64,000 nt of DNA from contig ML976991.1 in NCBI GenBank assembly GCA_010015675.1, positions 1,070,386 through 1,134,385 on the forward strand. Reading direction: 5' to 3'. Shown one piece after another: positions 33,911 to 45,384 of the stretch (within the stretch, counting starts at the first letter, position 1; each line of letters opens with the position of its first letter). The position numbers and the translations under genes were made by a program. The notes below the pieces were generated by a model. The model saw nothing but the letters and a program-made list of their open reading frames with translations. It was not told the origin of the DNA and searched no databases. This DNA comes from Byssothecium circinans (taxonomy: Eukaryota; Ascomycota; Dothideomycetes; Pleosporales; Massarinaceae).

Positions 33911-34363
33911 CTTGAGCGTGGGGTGTGATGGGGTCTAAAATGTGAATCAGAGATGATAGTTGTTGGCTTGAATTGATGATATGTGAGCAAATACCGATGA
34001 TCTTCTGCGTAAAATTGGTGCGGTTGTACCTCCGCCTGTGGATACTGGAAGAAAGGTAAGGCTGAGCAATGGGGTGGCGAATCGAGAATGCTGGAGAAAA
34101 GGTTTTAGGGAGCCGGTCGATCGAGGAGCTTCGGTTTGATAGAAATAAGCTCGATGGTAAAATTCAGCATAAGTGGCCCCTCGCAATATGGTATTAAAAC
34201 TGCTAAATGTTGTGTTAGGCGCTTAGAATGTCTTCAGTGTTGCCTGAGGGGGAGGCCTTGGCAGGCTAACCTGTTTTAGAATGAATATCTCCGTTCGACG
34301 TTGTATTGTAACCCCTACTTGCTTCTTTTGGGAGTTAACTAATTTTTGAGATATTTTAGAGAG
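33911..34363. other. Upstream region of the broken gene
   Basis: This is presumed promoter sequence. A CTTT/CATAT-rich stretch follows the ATG side. No gene was recognised. Confidence 0.4.
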
Positions 34364-34690
34364 TAGCGGAGAGGGCGGCTAACCTGCTCTAGCTATAACC
34401 TTGTAAGCTTTCTAGCAATAGAAGAGTACTATATTAGAGTAGATTATACCATGGTATGTCGCGGTGGATATATGGCTAGGATGCTCGGAGGATTGTTCTC
34501 CCGCCTCTATGTAGTCTCATCTGATCTCACCCCAATACACAAGAGCCTATCCGCTAGACACAAGTAGGAGCTAGGCTTAAAGTTAATCTACAGCGCATAA
34601 GGTGTAGCTTCAACTAAGCGAGACTGACCCATGTGGTGAGAAAAGGCTCAAAGTTGCTGAAACTGGAAGCCGATTCTGCAAGCGAGTGTA
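34364..34690 (-). repeat. Right copy of the island-flanking inverted repeat
   Basis: This is the reverse complement of the repeat at 26865-27100, with an extra block of about 100 bp at about 34450-34550 that is absent from the left copy. Outer (TACACTCGCTTGCAG) and inner (CCGCCCTCTCCGCTA) ends are the same as on the left. Divergence is moderate, so the copies are not a recent duplication. Confidence 0.8.
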
Positions 34691-35474
34691 ATAAAATGAC
34701 ACTGGTTAAAGTCATCTCAACGTATTTGCTGACCTACGTGCCTACATATGTACCTGTCTTGTGTACGGAGGTACACACATTATGCGTCTCTGAGAACTCA
34801 GGCTGAGGAAGCTAAGGACCGTACGCCGTAAGCCCTTCATAACTACGACGAGGTAGCAGCCTGACACTTGTGATGGGTGGATGAATGGGAAGCAGTGATA
34901 ATAAAGAGGATCAGCTAAACATTCCTCCCTCCTATAGGTACCTAGGTACCTTGGCCTGCGTTATCATATCTAACCTTGGAAGAAATGTCCTAACCCCAAC
35001 ATAAGCGCTGATCAAGAACTTATTCACAAGTACGCTTTTTGGCGTATTACGGTCTCCAGAAGTCCTCTTTTTCGTGAAGATTCATCCATAGAAAAGTAAC
35101 ACTCCCCATACAGCACCATAGATAGGTCGCTTTCCCTGTGATGTGCCTCTCCTTTGAACGTCTACTACAGTCAAACAAAGTATGCAAAAACGTTCTTCAT
35201 CAGCTTTCTGGTGCACGATTTCAGTCAAATCGCCCCTTTTGGAGGCCTTGGGACTATCTATTGCCATTTGACGTGTTCGTTCAGAATAGAATCTGGGAGG
35301 AGATTGAATCAAGTGTATGGTGACTGTTCAAAAGTTTACCCCAAGCAGCAAGAATGACGATTTAAAGAACCATTCATCATTCCCAAAGCTCGTGGACCCA
35401 AACCACATGTCCTAATATAAAAGCTCAGAGGTACTCCACTGTGTTGTGAGACACCATATCCTCTCTTCCACCGC
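34691..35474. other. Intergenic region
   Basis: No gene was recognised. Minus-strand frames here are short and lack family resemblance. Confidence 0.5.
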
Positions 35475-36107
35475 TCACAGATCCTCCATCTTATAAACCT
35501 CATAAGCCGGCTCCTCATACGGATGCGCCCTATCAAACCACCCCACCATCAGCAAAACCCCACAATCACAACAACTTCCACTACCAGCTATCGTCGCTCA
35601 TACAAAGGGGGAAAAAAGGGCATACGTACTTCTTCAACGCCTCAACAGCCTTGATAGCCGTATCCCTCCCCACGCAAATCGTCTCAACTCTAACTTCCTC
35701 TACTTCCTCCAATTCTCCCACCTTGCCAATCTACCATCCATCTCACAGTTAGCGCAGTCTTCGCTCTCCCTCATCCCTTCTCGTAGATTCACTCCTATCC
35801 GCGGCGTATGCCCGCCCCGCTTGCAAGCACAGGTAGGAAAAGTTCTCGAGATATAAAGGGCAAGGGTCAAGGGGAAAAAAAAAGAGAGAATGAGCATGAG
35901 AACGAGAATAAGAAAAAGACATACATGCGGATTCGCCGCATCCCCCGGCCTAAACTGCCCCACCCCACGACTCGTAAACGCACACTCGGTATACCCCGCG
36001 GGTCCGGGGAAGCGTCCCGCGCCCGCGCCGAAGACAGCGGTTTTGCACGCCGAGAGCGCGGCGGAGGGCACGAAGAAGATGAGTTTGAAGCGCGTGGGGA
36101 TTGACAT
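35475..36107 (-). CDS. Stand-alone NIF3 C-terminal-domain (YqfO-type) protein
   Basis: Exons 36107-35925, 35730-35630 and 35529-35475 encode 112 aa. The sequence is a single ferredoxin-like domain with family motifs: FKLIFFVP, AVFGAGAGRFPGPAGY, GVGQFRPGDAANPH, a GKVGELEEVEEVRVETIC strand, and the terminal HPYEEPAYEV. In bacteria this domain is inserted in or fused to NIF3/YqfO (GTP cyclohydrolase I type 2-like); here it stands alone, as in many fungi. Its biochemical role is not established. Introns are 194 and 100 bp. I start at MSIPTRF at 36107, where domain homology begins; the frame is open 29 codons further upstream. Confidence 0.88.
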
Positions 36108-36972
36108 TTGTTTTCTTTCTTTTGAGGGGTTTGAGGGTTGTGGATGGATAGAGGAAGGGTGTGTCCGGTTTGGGGGGTCTTTCAGGTCGTGCACGGTGTG
36201 GGGAAGGAACGAAGGCGGTTAGACAAGCTGCAATACGAAGCTTTGGACTGGTACGTTAAAGAAATAACGGTCGCTACCACCTTTGGAGAATCTGCGGTTG
36301 CATTGCTCTCTATACTAAATGTGCTGGTCGCTGATAATGGCGGGGCTTACTCAAGCTCAGTACGATGGCGCCTTGGAAATGAGGAAAGAGGTCAAAGCCC
36401 TCATGGTCAGCGAGACAATGGCAAAGGAGGAGTTCATTGCCCAGGCTTAGATAGAGCTCGTCCTCTATATTGAAGGGAAACTCTGCGATACGATGCATTC
36501 ACATACTTACCTAGACTGCTTCCGTCAAACCCATTTAATTCCTTCCATACGGAAGGGCTATTGAGGTCACTGATCGCGTCTACGCATGTTGTTCAAGTGA
36601 TTGTGGCGTGTACCACTGAGTGGACGGATTGTATGGTGGGTCTGTGGGCCAGAAGGGTCTGCGGCTACCAATGAGGTAGACGCCCTCCTGCTGCTTCAAT
36701 GCTCTACGTTCTCGGGCGTGGAAGATGCGGCTGCCCTTTTTGCAGACTGCTTGAAGGGAGAAGGTCGTCTCGGGCGTTATTGCAGAGTTCTAGAACGAGA
36801 TGTTGGGTACGCTGACTTCAGAGCGTTGACACACGTAACTCCAGCCCCAATGCCAAAGACGCCAAGCTTTCGCGTCCCTACTGTGGCCTAGGCAACGACA
36901 TTCAGCTGTTACAACAACAGCTCTGCTTTCTCCATTTATCGCTTCGCTATTTTAATCCTTTGTATCTCTTCC
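36108..36972. other. Divergent intergenic region
   Basis: About 0.9 kb between divergent genes. No gene or repeat was recognised. Confidence 0.5.
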
Positions 36973-38517
36973 ATGCCCCTTCCTCCCCGTGTTGTCTCCG
37001 CATGGCTGGGCGACATCGCTGCTGCCTCCAGGCCTGAAACGTCCCGCCGTCGAAAATGCTCTCAGGTCCAAGAATCACAATCGCAGCGTCGCAAGCGTCG
37101 CGCACTAGACAAAACCACCGCAAACATGCCTCGTCTCCGGCCGAGCCCTCCCGATAGTCCTGATCCGTTGAGTAGCGACTTGCGAGCATCAATACAGCCG
37201 AGCGAACGAGCAAGTGTCGGCTCACAATCAAATCTGGAGAAAGTAAAGAGACCGCGCGGCAGACCACGTAAACCAAGACAGCAAGAATCCGAAGCTGTCG
37301 CTGGTTATGCATCGATTGAGGCTACAGGAAATCTTGTCTTGTCACCAAGCACGTCGCAATACTCCGGCTCACGATATGGGGAAGAGCTGGCATCAATGGG
37401 ACTCGGGATCAGTGAACCCACAAATTCCAATACCACAGCGTCATCATCCCGGAGGGGTAAAAGTCGAAACCCCAGTCCAGTCAAGAGCTTGGATGATATG
37501 CACATATTCGACAAGCCCATATCAGTGGGATTCGTTAACGGGGAGCGCCCAATACCAGAAGTGCTACAGCCTCATTGGGATGCGTTAGAAAATATTTGCG
37601 CTAACATTGGTATCATCCCGCGATCTATTCAGGTTCGTTATCTTCAGGACAAGGCGATAATTACACTAACTATATGTAGGCTCAATTTGAAGCAGAGGAA
37701 CGACTGCATCCTTTTATGTTATCTATGGCCCCGGTGCCTGCATCGCGCGAAAGCATTCGACTCGAGAGCCGTGACTTTGAGGACATATGTGAGGTGCGGG
37801 ACACGACGATAAAGTACTGGGCTAGAACCCACGAATCCGGTTGGAACTCGAAGATCCACCAGAAGATTCTTGACCGTGCCTTGAAGCCCTACCAAGACCG
37901 ATATGAATCTCACAATGTGTACGTTGTAGATGGCCTTTTTCCACTTAAACATACTTATCATCCACAGAACCACTGCAAAGCCCATTAAAGCATTCGCCCC
38001 TGCTTTCAAGGACGATCCCAAGGACCCAAAGGTCGTTGATTTCGTCATTACCCACATACCCTCATCCACACTTAGAGGGAGTATCCAATCCCTCCTTCGC
38101 AACGTATCCGATGATGAACAGCGAACAATTAATCAGACCCACGACCTCTGCTACCAGCCAGCTCTTCTGTCCATGGAGACTAAGAAGGGCTACAACGATG
38201 AACTTGATGCCAATTTTAAGCTTGCAATGTGGACAACAGCATGGCAGGTGGGGATCTCTCGGTTTACAAGCCAAGGCACAGCGTGTACGCCACTGCCGGG
38301 TATTATTGTATATGGTCACGTATGGGAACTGCAGTGGGCAGTGGATACCGTGGACACGGTGTATTTTATTAAGCACCCGGTGCCTATTGGCAATACTGCG
38401 ACGGTAGCTGGGTGTTATCGATTATTGGCGGCGATACGGTACTTGGTTTCAGTATGGTCAGAGGAGGTTTTCCTGCCCTGGTTCATTGAGACAGTGGTTA
38501 GAGGAGAGAGTAATTAA
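36973..38517 (+). CDS. PD-(D/E)XK nuclease-like domain protein (fungal family)
   Basis: Exons 36973-37632, 37680-37918 and 37968-38517 encode 482 aa. The N-terminus (VSAWLGDI), a disordered Ser/Pro-rich linker with an AT-hook-like KRPRGRPRK (about residues 94-102), and the C-terminal domain match the fungal PD-(D/E)XK nuclease-like family (Pfam PF20516, from memory). In the domain the catalytic set is kept: Asp in KVVDFVI, then INQT, then METKKG, then a Trp-rich helix (AMWTTAW). Introns (47 and 49 bp) restore frame precisely. The role of these abundant accessory fungal proteins is unknown; DNA binding is suggested only by the AT-hook-like motif. Confidence 0.82.
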
Positions 38518-38743
38518 TCTGGGTATTTTATCCTCTGGAATACGGGGCTACCAAAATATAGGTCCAGTTCTGAACCCGGCTGCATTGGGGTAGTGTTATA
38601 GAGCTTTGCAGTATATTGATAGCTAGAATTATTTTTTCCGAATTGCCTGCGTTGATAGGGCAAGTCCACCTATCGCACAGCAAGTTACTACCTTTTATGG
38701 CCGTGGCAGAAGCATTTCCAAATCAAGTTCGCTAAGCTCAAGT

Positions 38744-39572
38744 ATGTCTCCTAGATGCGACTCAGCTGTGCTCCAGTCGACGTCGCGTTCCTTTGCTAAT
38801 TCTTCCCAGCCGGGTCCTTCCTGTCACTACGATGGTTTCGTTCTAACTCTAATGATCGAGCTTTTACCGACGACTACCCTTCGAAGATTTGCGCGCACCA
38901 AAACTATTCAAGTCCCAGCTTGCCAAGCTCGACGATGTTTTGCTTAAAGACTTAAATGAAAACATCGTCAAGGTAATTGCCGACAAGAAGCTCGGAGTGA
39001 AGTATCATGGGTCAACCGTCGAAGATGACCTCAGCACTCAGACCGCATACGAGTCCGACGGAAAGACGTATTTTATTCAGCCTGGCTGTGAACCGCGCAC
39101 ATGGCCAGGCAATCCACGTGATATTCCTCATGGATACCGGATCCCCCATCACTTGCCTGTCAGCCGAGGTAATTTCCTCTAGCCAGATTAAAAAAAAAGT
39201 ATGCATGTTGACGGTCGTTAGACATGGGAAAAGCTCCAGTTGAACGGGGACCGCAAGAGTGTGAGAGTCGGTGGACGCGTGCTCTAGGTGCAACGCTCCC
39301 ACGGCAACTGTAAGGACATCAATTTGCTAGGCATGGATAGCATCCATGCACTCGGATTACAGTATTGTGGTAAGCCTGCATCTGGCTATGCTACCATATG
39401 GTTCAATCAGCCCTCGGATTGGGATTGGCGGATCGTGCTTGATCCTGCAACACCGGGAACGGTTGCACTTCAGCGCAACATCTACAATGACCCTGACTCC
39501 CGGCCCGGCAAGAAATGGATTGAAACCCGGCTCATGCCACGTAACCTCGTTGCCATCCCCATAGGCAGATGA
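38744..39572 (+). pseudogene. Retropepsin-like aspartic protease gene, decayed
   Basis: Remnants run in order: a helical N-terminal part in one frame (about 38862-39070), then a one-base shift into AVNRAHGQ and the active-site motif FLMDTGSPITCLSAE (about 39091-39168). A 53-bp intron at 39169-39221 is followed by TWEKLQLNGDRKSVRVGG, a TAG stop at 39285-39287, and VQRSHGNCKDINLLGMDS to a stop at 39572. The DTGSP motif and the later NLLGMD block resemble single-domain retropepsin-like proteins rather than a full retroelement polyprotein; no reverse transcriptase is nearby. The frameshift near 39075-39085 and the stop make it non-functional. The 5' end is not defined. Confidence 0.55.
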
Positions 39573-40110
39573 CACTGTTCATGGCGTCGAACAGGTAGAG
39601 TGAGCCGGGAGGTCACTGGATGGACCTTTTGCGTTAGGACTTGGTTGCTATATAATGTCTCACGACGTACGACACAGATACCCACGGCTCCGTAAGAGCG
39701 CACGAATATATGGTTGATTTTACATAAACAAATAAAATGATTTCACTTTCAAGCTCCCGAGAAGACTTGACTAGTTGTATAGTTAGTGCCCGGGTGTGGG
39801 AAAGGAATGCGAGTAGACTTTGCCGTTTCTAGTTGAAGCATGGACGTTGGCGGCGGCGTATAAAACGAGGGATTAAGGTCACACAGAACGTTTGGTAAGC
39901 TTAAAGCCTATCTTGTATGTCTAATTCAACCTCAGATGCAACGCTTATATCGCCCAAAATAGATTCGTTTCGTATGCCGAGTCCTTCGTAGAGAACTGAA
40001 CATAATGCTACCTCCGAATATACAACCACGCCAGACTAACGCCACCAACACCATACTTGATGCTTGAGATGAGTTTAGTTGTTTACACAGCACCATTACT
40101 ACTCATAATC
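39573..40110. other. Intergenic region
   Basis: No gene or repeat was recognised. Confidence 0.5.
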
Positions 40111-41956
40111 TTACTCCTTCGCCTCCTTGAACCTCACCTTAACGCCATCAGCAGGAGACCCAGTCAGAGTCATTTTCCACCTCGCATACCCAAACCCGCC
40201 CTTCTCGACCGGCTCCCAGCTATTCCCCACGCCCTCGCACTTCTCGAATCTCTGCAGCAACCTAACAATAACATACCCAGCTTCCGTGAGCGCGAATTGC
40301 CTATGACCAAATCAGCCCTCGTTCCCAAACCAATTCCACAGCCAGCCTTTACCATCTGAAACAGACAAGGCGATTTTGAGGAGTCAGGAGGATAGAAAAG
40401 AGAAGAGGAAACAACTTACTGCCCAATACAAATCCTCGGCCCCCCATTAAACGGCAAATACTCCCACCCACTCCTCCTCCCCTCCCACCTCTCGGGCCGG
40501 AAAACCTCCGCGTCCTCCCCCCAAAAATCTTTCCGCCGCTGCATCATATACACCGCGTAATCCACCGCGGCCCCTTTCCTCACATACACGGGTTTCGTGC
40601 CATCTGGGCCGCCGCCAACAGGCAGACATGTATCCCTCAACGCGCGGCGCCCGTCGAACGGCACAACGGGGTATAAGCGCAGCGCTTCATTGAGCGTCCA
40701 TTGCAGGTAGTTGCACGCTTTGAGGGACTCGAAGGTGATGGACCGGGGGTGGTCGTAGGTGCCGAAGGTTTCGAGGATGAGGGCGCGGAGGGTGGTGTAG
40801 ACGGCGGGATGTTCACAGAAGGCTTGGAAGACCCAAGAGAGGAGGGAGGCGGTGGTGTCGCGGCCTGCGAGGAGGATGCTGAGGAGATGGTTCCGGAGCT
40901 CGATGGGGTCGCGGGTTGATTCCGCGAGGGCTTCGAGGAAGACGAATTTTTGCTTCCCGGCGGATGTCATGCCTGCAGTGGATTTCTCCTTGTTGAGCGC
41001 GAGCTGGACGTAGTGGTCAATGAACGAATGGCACTTTTGGACATTGGCTTTGAATTCTTTGGTGTGCGTGAGCCAGTAGAGGTTTCCGAGGAGCCCTGAG
41101 TTGCCTACATCACGCTGCGCTATCTCGAAGGCGGTGGCGAAGTCTTGTGCGCTGACGGTTGGGCCGTTTCGGCTAGGGATGTAGTTAGGAAGACTGGCGA
41201 GCTGGGAATCGATGCTCTCGCCGAAGAGGAATTCGGTTGCAGAGTCGAAGGTTAGACGGAAGAAGAGGGGAAGTATGTCGGTGGTTTCTGTCCATCCTCC
41301 AGGGGCGACGGGGAAGTGGCGCATCATATGTTGGACGTGCCGTTCTTCGAGATCAAGGTCACTGACCTGGTCTCGGGCGAATTGAGGTCGGAGGAGGGCA
41401 CGCGCATGTGACCACTGCTCACCATCGGAAGAAAACTAAACAAACACTGTAAGTGGTGAAGGACTGGCAGGAGGTAATGATAGGACTCACGATACCATTC
41501 CCCAGCAGAACACTGAACGATTTATTCCTTAAATCACCCAGACCGAAGTCCTTGAACTTCGTAGCAAGAACTGCCTGAATATTCTTCGGGTCCACCGTGA
41601 GAAAAGTCGACATGCCAAAGACACTCTTTCGATTTACGTCAACAACCTGGCTCATTTATACTCGTCCTTTCCAAACATACCTGGCTGAAGGTAGTAATCA
41701 TCCTTCCCTCCCTCTCCCACGTCTTGTCAAGCCTCTCCTTGAGGAAATGAGGCGTGCGATGTTCCCTTACGGATTTCAAAGTATCGTACACGAGCTTGAT
41801 ACCTAAACCATCCGGACTCGGCATTGCGTAAGGTGGTTCGCAACCAAGCCTTTTCGCATTGCGATGGTGTCGCAATTCTTCAAGGACATAGGCAACAACG
41901 CGGTAGATGACGAAAGTGGCGCCGCCCCAGAGGGCTAGTAGGATGGAAGTGTGCAT
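40111..41956 (-). CDS. CYP52-type cytochrome P450 (alkane/fatty-acid hydroxylase family)
   Basis: Exons 41956-41681, 41646-41491, 41435-40420 and 40300-40111 encode 545 aa. An N-terminal membrane anchor is followed by the CYP52-like TVDPKNIQAVLATKFKDFGLG, I-helix LAGRDTTASLL, ExxR in NEALRLYPVVP, FRPERW, and the heme loop FNGGPRICIG, continuing QQFALTEA across the last intron. CYP52 enzymes hydroxylate terminal carbons of fatty acids and alkanes in the ER. The first intron would be only 34 nt (41647-41680) and is required to restore frame; this is unusually short. A frameshift in the assembly or genome is the alternative. Other introns are 55 and 119 bp. Confidence 0.88.
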
Positions 41957-43053
41957 GATGCTGTCGTCGAGATGGTTGACGTGGACTCTTCTTGTCTGGA
42001 ATAGAAGAAAGATATCGATACAGCTCGTTGGCGGCAGGCCGCTCTGAGTATATATACTACTCTACGAGTGGTCTTCGTGTAATATAGGACTTTAAGCCGG
42101 GGAGGGGCAAGGGATTTGCGCCTAGCTGGCCTAAGGAAGGATTATAACGATCCTTCTCTAGATAAACTGTCTATTGTCTCGGGGCCGGCCGAATGGGTGG
42201 CGGGAGGATGGTAATGTCGCCCGACTCAAACAATTCGTATCGTACCACGTGAGTGGCTCCTACTCACGCAAAACCATGATGCATTATTGGCTGGTCGGTG
42301 ATCTCGGAGCATCTTTCTCTCCGCCTAACATGGCCGGTTCCCGTTCCTGCTAGTTGCTCCGCATCAACCGTCTAGTCGGCAGCAATGCTGATACACGAGA
42401 CCACAGTATTATCCCAAATCAGCAAAAGCTGACGAGTTCACTAGTCGCTATTTGTCCGCATACGTATGTGGTCCCGTCTCTCACGGCTCGTATAGGAGCC
42501 AAGGTAGGGCTGTCAAGCTGTAAATTTCGGATTTCTGACCTCATACAAGGCTGCAACAATTTCGCACGAACCTCATGCCGTAATCTAGTGCTCCGTATGT
42601 GCTAAAAAGTCAGCAAATGATACGATCGTGTATGTCAAGAAAAGATGACGACGCTAGGTGGAGATCGTAAGCGCTGTCGGGAACGGCGCACTCGGCAGCG
42701 GACGCCACGGTTTCCTGCCCCTGTATCCACATATCCTATGCTCCCGTATTTGATGTCGAATCAAACGGGTGAGGTATGTAGTCAAAAGTTACGGTTGATG
42801 GGCGGTGGAGGACTTGAAGTGAGAATAGTATTTTTGTAACACGGTAGCCAGCACGAAAGTCGGAAGCCGATCTCTCCGAAACTGATTTGGAGACCACGGC
42901 CTAACCCAGGCATGTTAGCGCGGATGTAGGCCTCCCATTCTTCTTGATACATACAGAGGGGGTTAATGCTTACGTGAAGCTGCAATGATCACGCCCGTTA
43001 CTCTTCCACACGTCTTCGAATCCTTCGGCGGCTTTTTACCCCATCGCACGCGT
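41957..43053. other. Intergenic region
   Basis: About 1.1 kb upstream of the CYP52-like gene and downstream of the prenylcysteine lyase gene. No gene was recognised. Confidence 0.5.
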
Positions 43054-44799
43054 TCAAAGCTTCGCCTTCAAAGGTTTCTGCGGCTGCTGCCTCTGCTCAT
43101 TCTCTTTACTTAGGGCCTCGTACCTCCAGCCAGGCTCGCCCTGCACCTTCAAACTGTCGCCTTGGTTTTGCTTTTCCAACCATCCGTTGACAATAAGCCT
43201 TGCCACGTTCTTGCCCATCAAAGCCGAAGTTTCCATTGTACTGATAAAGCTCTCGATACCGCTTGTGTACCAAAGTCCGTCATCGAGCTTGATCTCATCG
43301 AAAGTAAGGCGTGGATACTCGTGCGGGTATGAGTGGAAGAGCTTGTGGTGAATCCAGCTCACATTCCCATCTTGAGTTCCCTGCTCCGCCTCTTCCTTGG
43401 TGACTTCCACACCGAGATATTTGCTCAAGAATTTGTTGTCGATTTTTCGATCCGAAAAGATTTTAAAGACGTACTCTTGTCGCGGCACCTCTGAGATTGG
43501 GTTCACGCCCGACTTGACGATGGAAATGCTGAAGAATCCAGGACTGCCATGATCCGTGCCGTTTCGGTACTTCTCACCTGATGGAATCGTTGTAAGCACA
43601 GCCTCGGGAACTTCTTCGCCTTCCTTCATGCTGAACGCCGCCGGCGATAGCTTATGTGGTGTTGCAAAGTGCGTGACATGTAGATTTACGTATGGGATCT
43701 CGTCCGGGACATGGCGGGGCGCGGGATCTATGACGAGCTTGGAAAACTGGAGGGGCGATGCGAGGATGACTTCGTCGTAGGTTTTGATCGAGCCGTCGGA
43801 ATGGGTGAGGTTGTAAGTGCCGTCTTGTTGCTTGGAGACGTGTGTAATGGTATTGTTGAGATGAGTGGTGATGGACGAGGAAGAGCTGAGCATGCGTTCG
43901 AAGATCTGCCAGTTGCCGCCTTCGATTTGCATGGCGCCATTTGCGGCCATGCAGACCATGGTTTCGACGCCGTGAATCATGCCTAGGTTCGAAGCATAGT
44001 TGACGCGCGTGCTATGCCATATTAGTTACCACGTTCCCATGCACCCCTCGCTGCGTCCACTCACCTCGCCTGAATAATCTCCTCAGCAAACAAATCACCC
44101 ACCCCTTTCTGCTTCAAGTATTGCTCTCCCGTCAAGCCTGTAACCTCCACCAAGCCCACATCCTGCACGACCTGACTTAGACTCTTCCACGGAAAAAGCG
44201 GCCCATCATACATGCTCAAGAACTTGCTGACCGTCTCCTTCATCAGGCTATTCGTCTTGACAGGTGCGTAGCCATACCTCCAAAATAGCTTCGCCATGTC
44301 CCACCACCCGCCCTCATCCGTCATTGTAAACACAAACTCCTTCCCATTCCATATCCCCAGATCCGGCATAGACTCGCTGTTGTAGATATTGCGTGTCGCG
44401 GTACGGAGACCAAAGTCGCGGGATGCGTTCACGAGGATGTGGTTTACGGCAACGAAGATGGAGGCACCGAGCTCGACGGGATATCGGGGATCGTTCCATG
44501 CATTTATGGTTGTTGAACGTCCGCCGATATGCGCATCTCGCTCATAGACGTCAATTTTCGTGGGAATATTAGCCTCGAGGGCGTTCTGTGCAAGGTGGTA
44601 TGCAGAAGAGGAGCCTGCTGCTCCGGCACCTTTGACTATCATCAGCCCTCTGCCCTTTCTATAGCCAAATCCCTGTAGAACTTCACTTACCAATTATAGC
44701 AACTCTCTTCTGCGGTGCTGTGTCTCTCACAGTGACCTCGCCGGTACTGAGCGCCACGGCGGCGACTGGTACCAATAGCCCCAGCGTACCGAACAACAT
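43054..44799 (-). CDS. Prenylcysteine oxidase/lyase (PCYOX family)
   Basis: Exons 44799-44691, 44629-44065 and 44011-43054 encode 543 aa. The start MLFGTLGLLVPVAAVALS is a signal peptide; the frame is open further upstream, but that part lacks homology. The FAD-binding loop IIGAGAAGSSSAYHL is formed across intron 1, and DVYERDAHIGGRS follows. RVNYASNLGMIHGVE and the C-terminal region match prenylcysteine lyase, a FAD thioether oxidase that releases cysteine from farnesyl- or geranylgeranylcysteine in the endomembrane/vacuolar lumen. Intron 1 (61 bp) uses an AAG acceptor at 44630 chosen to keep the dinucleotide fold; intron 2 is 53 bp. Several NxS/T sites (NNT, NLT, NGT, NVS) fit a luminal protein. 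Confidence 0.9.
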
Positions 44800-45384
44800 G
44801 GTTGACCTTCGCGAGAAGATTGTCGTATTTCTGCGGAATCCAAGGAAGGCGCTATACCGGGGCACTTTGAGTTTGAACTTGGGTGTGAACTGCTCACCCC
44901 ATTGTCGGCGTGCAAGACGTGTGGAGCGATGATGGAGATGACGGCGCGGGTGGTTCGAGCTCCAGAAATCTGCAAGGGTGTGCCTCTCGGGCGCGTCGTG
45001 GGGGCGCACGAGGAGGATCATTTCTCCACTTCAATTCAATTCACAATTCACAAAAAGTAGAGTTCACTTGGATAACCGCACTGTTTGTAAAAGAAAGAAA
45101 AGTGAGAGCTAAATTCAAAGAATCAGTACAGCAGACTAGGCAACTACAAACACCCTACAGAACCCGAGAAATAGCTCCTTGCTACCTGAATGAAAACACG
45201 GGTATATGCCATGCAGAAGTCGAAGGAGATTCGTAATCGTAAGTCGTGAACAACATGCAGAACGAGAAAAAAAAAAAAACCAAACATCCAATCCTTCGCA
45301 AAACGCCTGAAGATCACACCCCAAAAAAAAAGCATGATGCACAGCATATACCACGACCATCTCATCCACTCCTTTATCCTCTAA
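44800..45384. other. Intergenic region
   Basis: This holds the upstream flank of the prenylcysteine lyase gene and the 3' flank of the next minus-strand gene. Short poly-A tracts occur at about 45267 and 45325. No gene was recognised. Confidence 0.5.

Noticed and set aside
35700..36194. Upstream start at 36194 for the NIF3-domain gene
   Set aside because: The 29 extra residues lack homology; the domain begins at the ATG at 36107.
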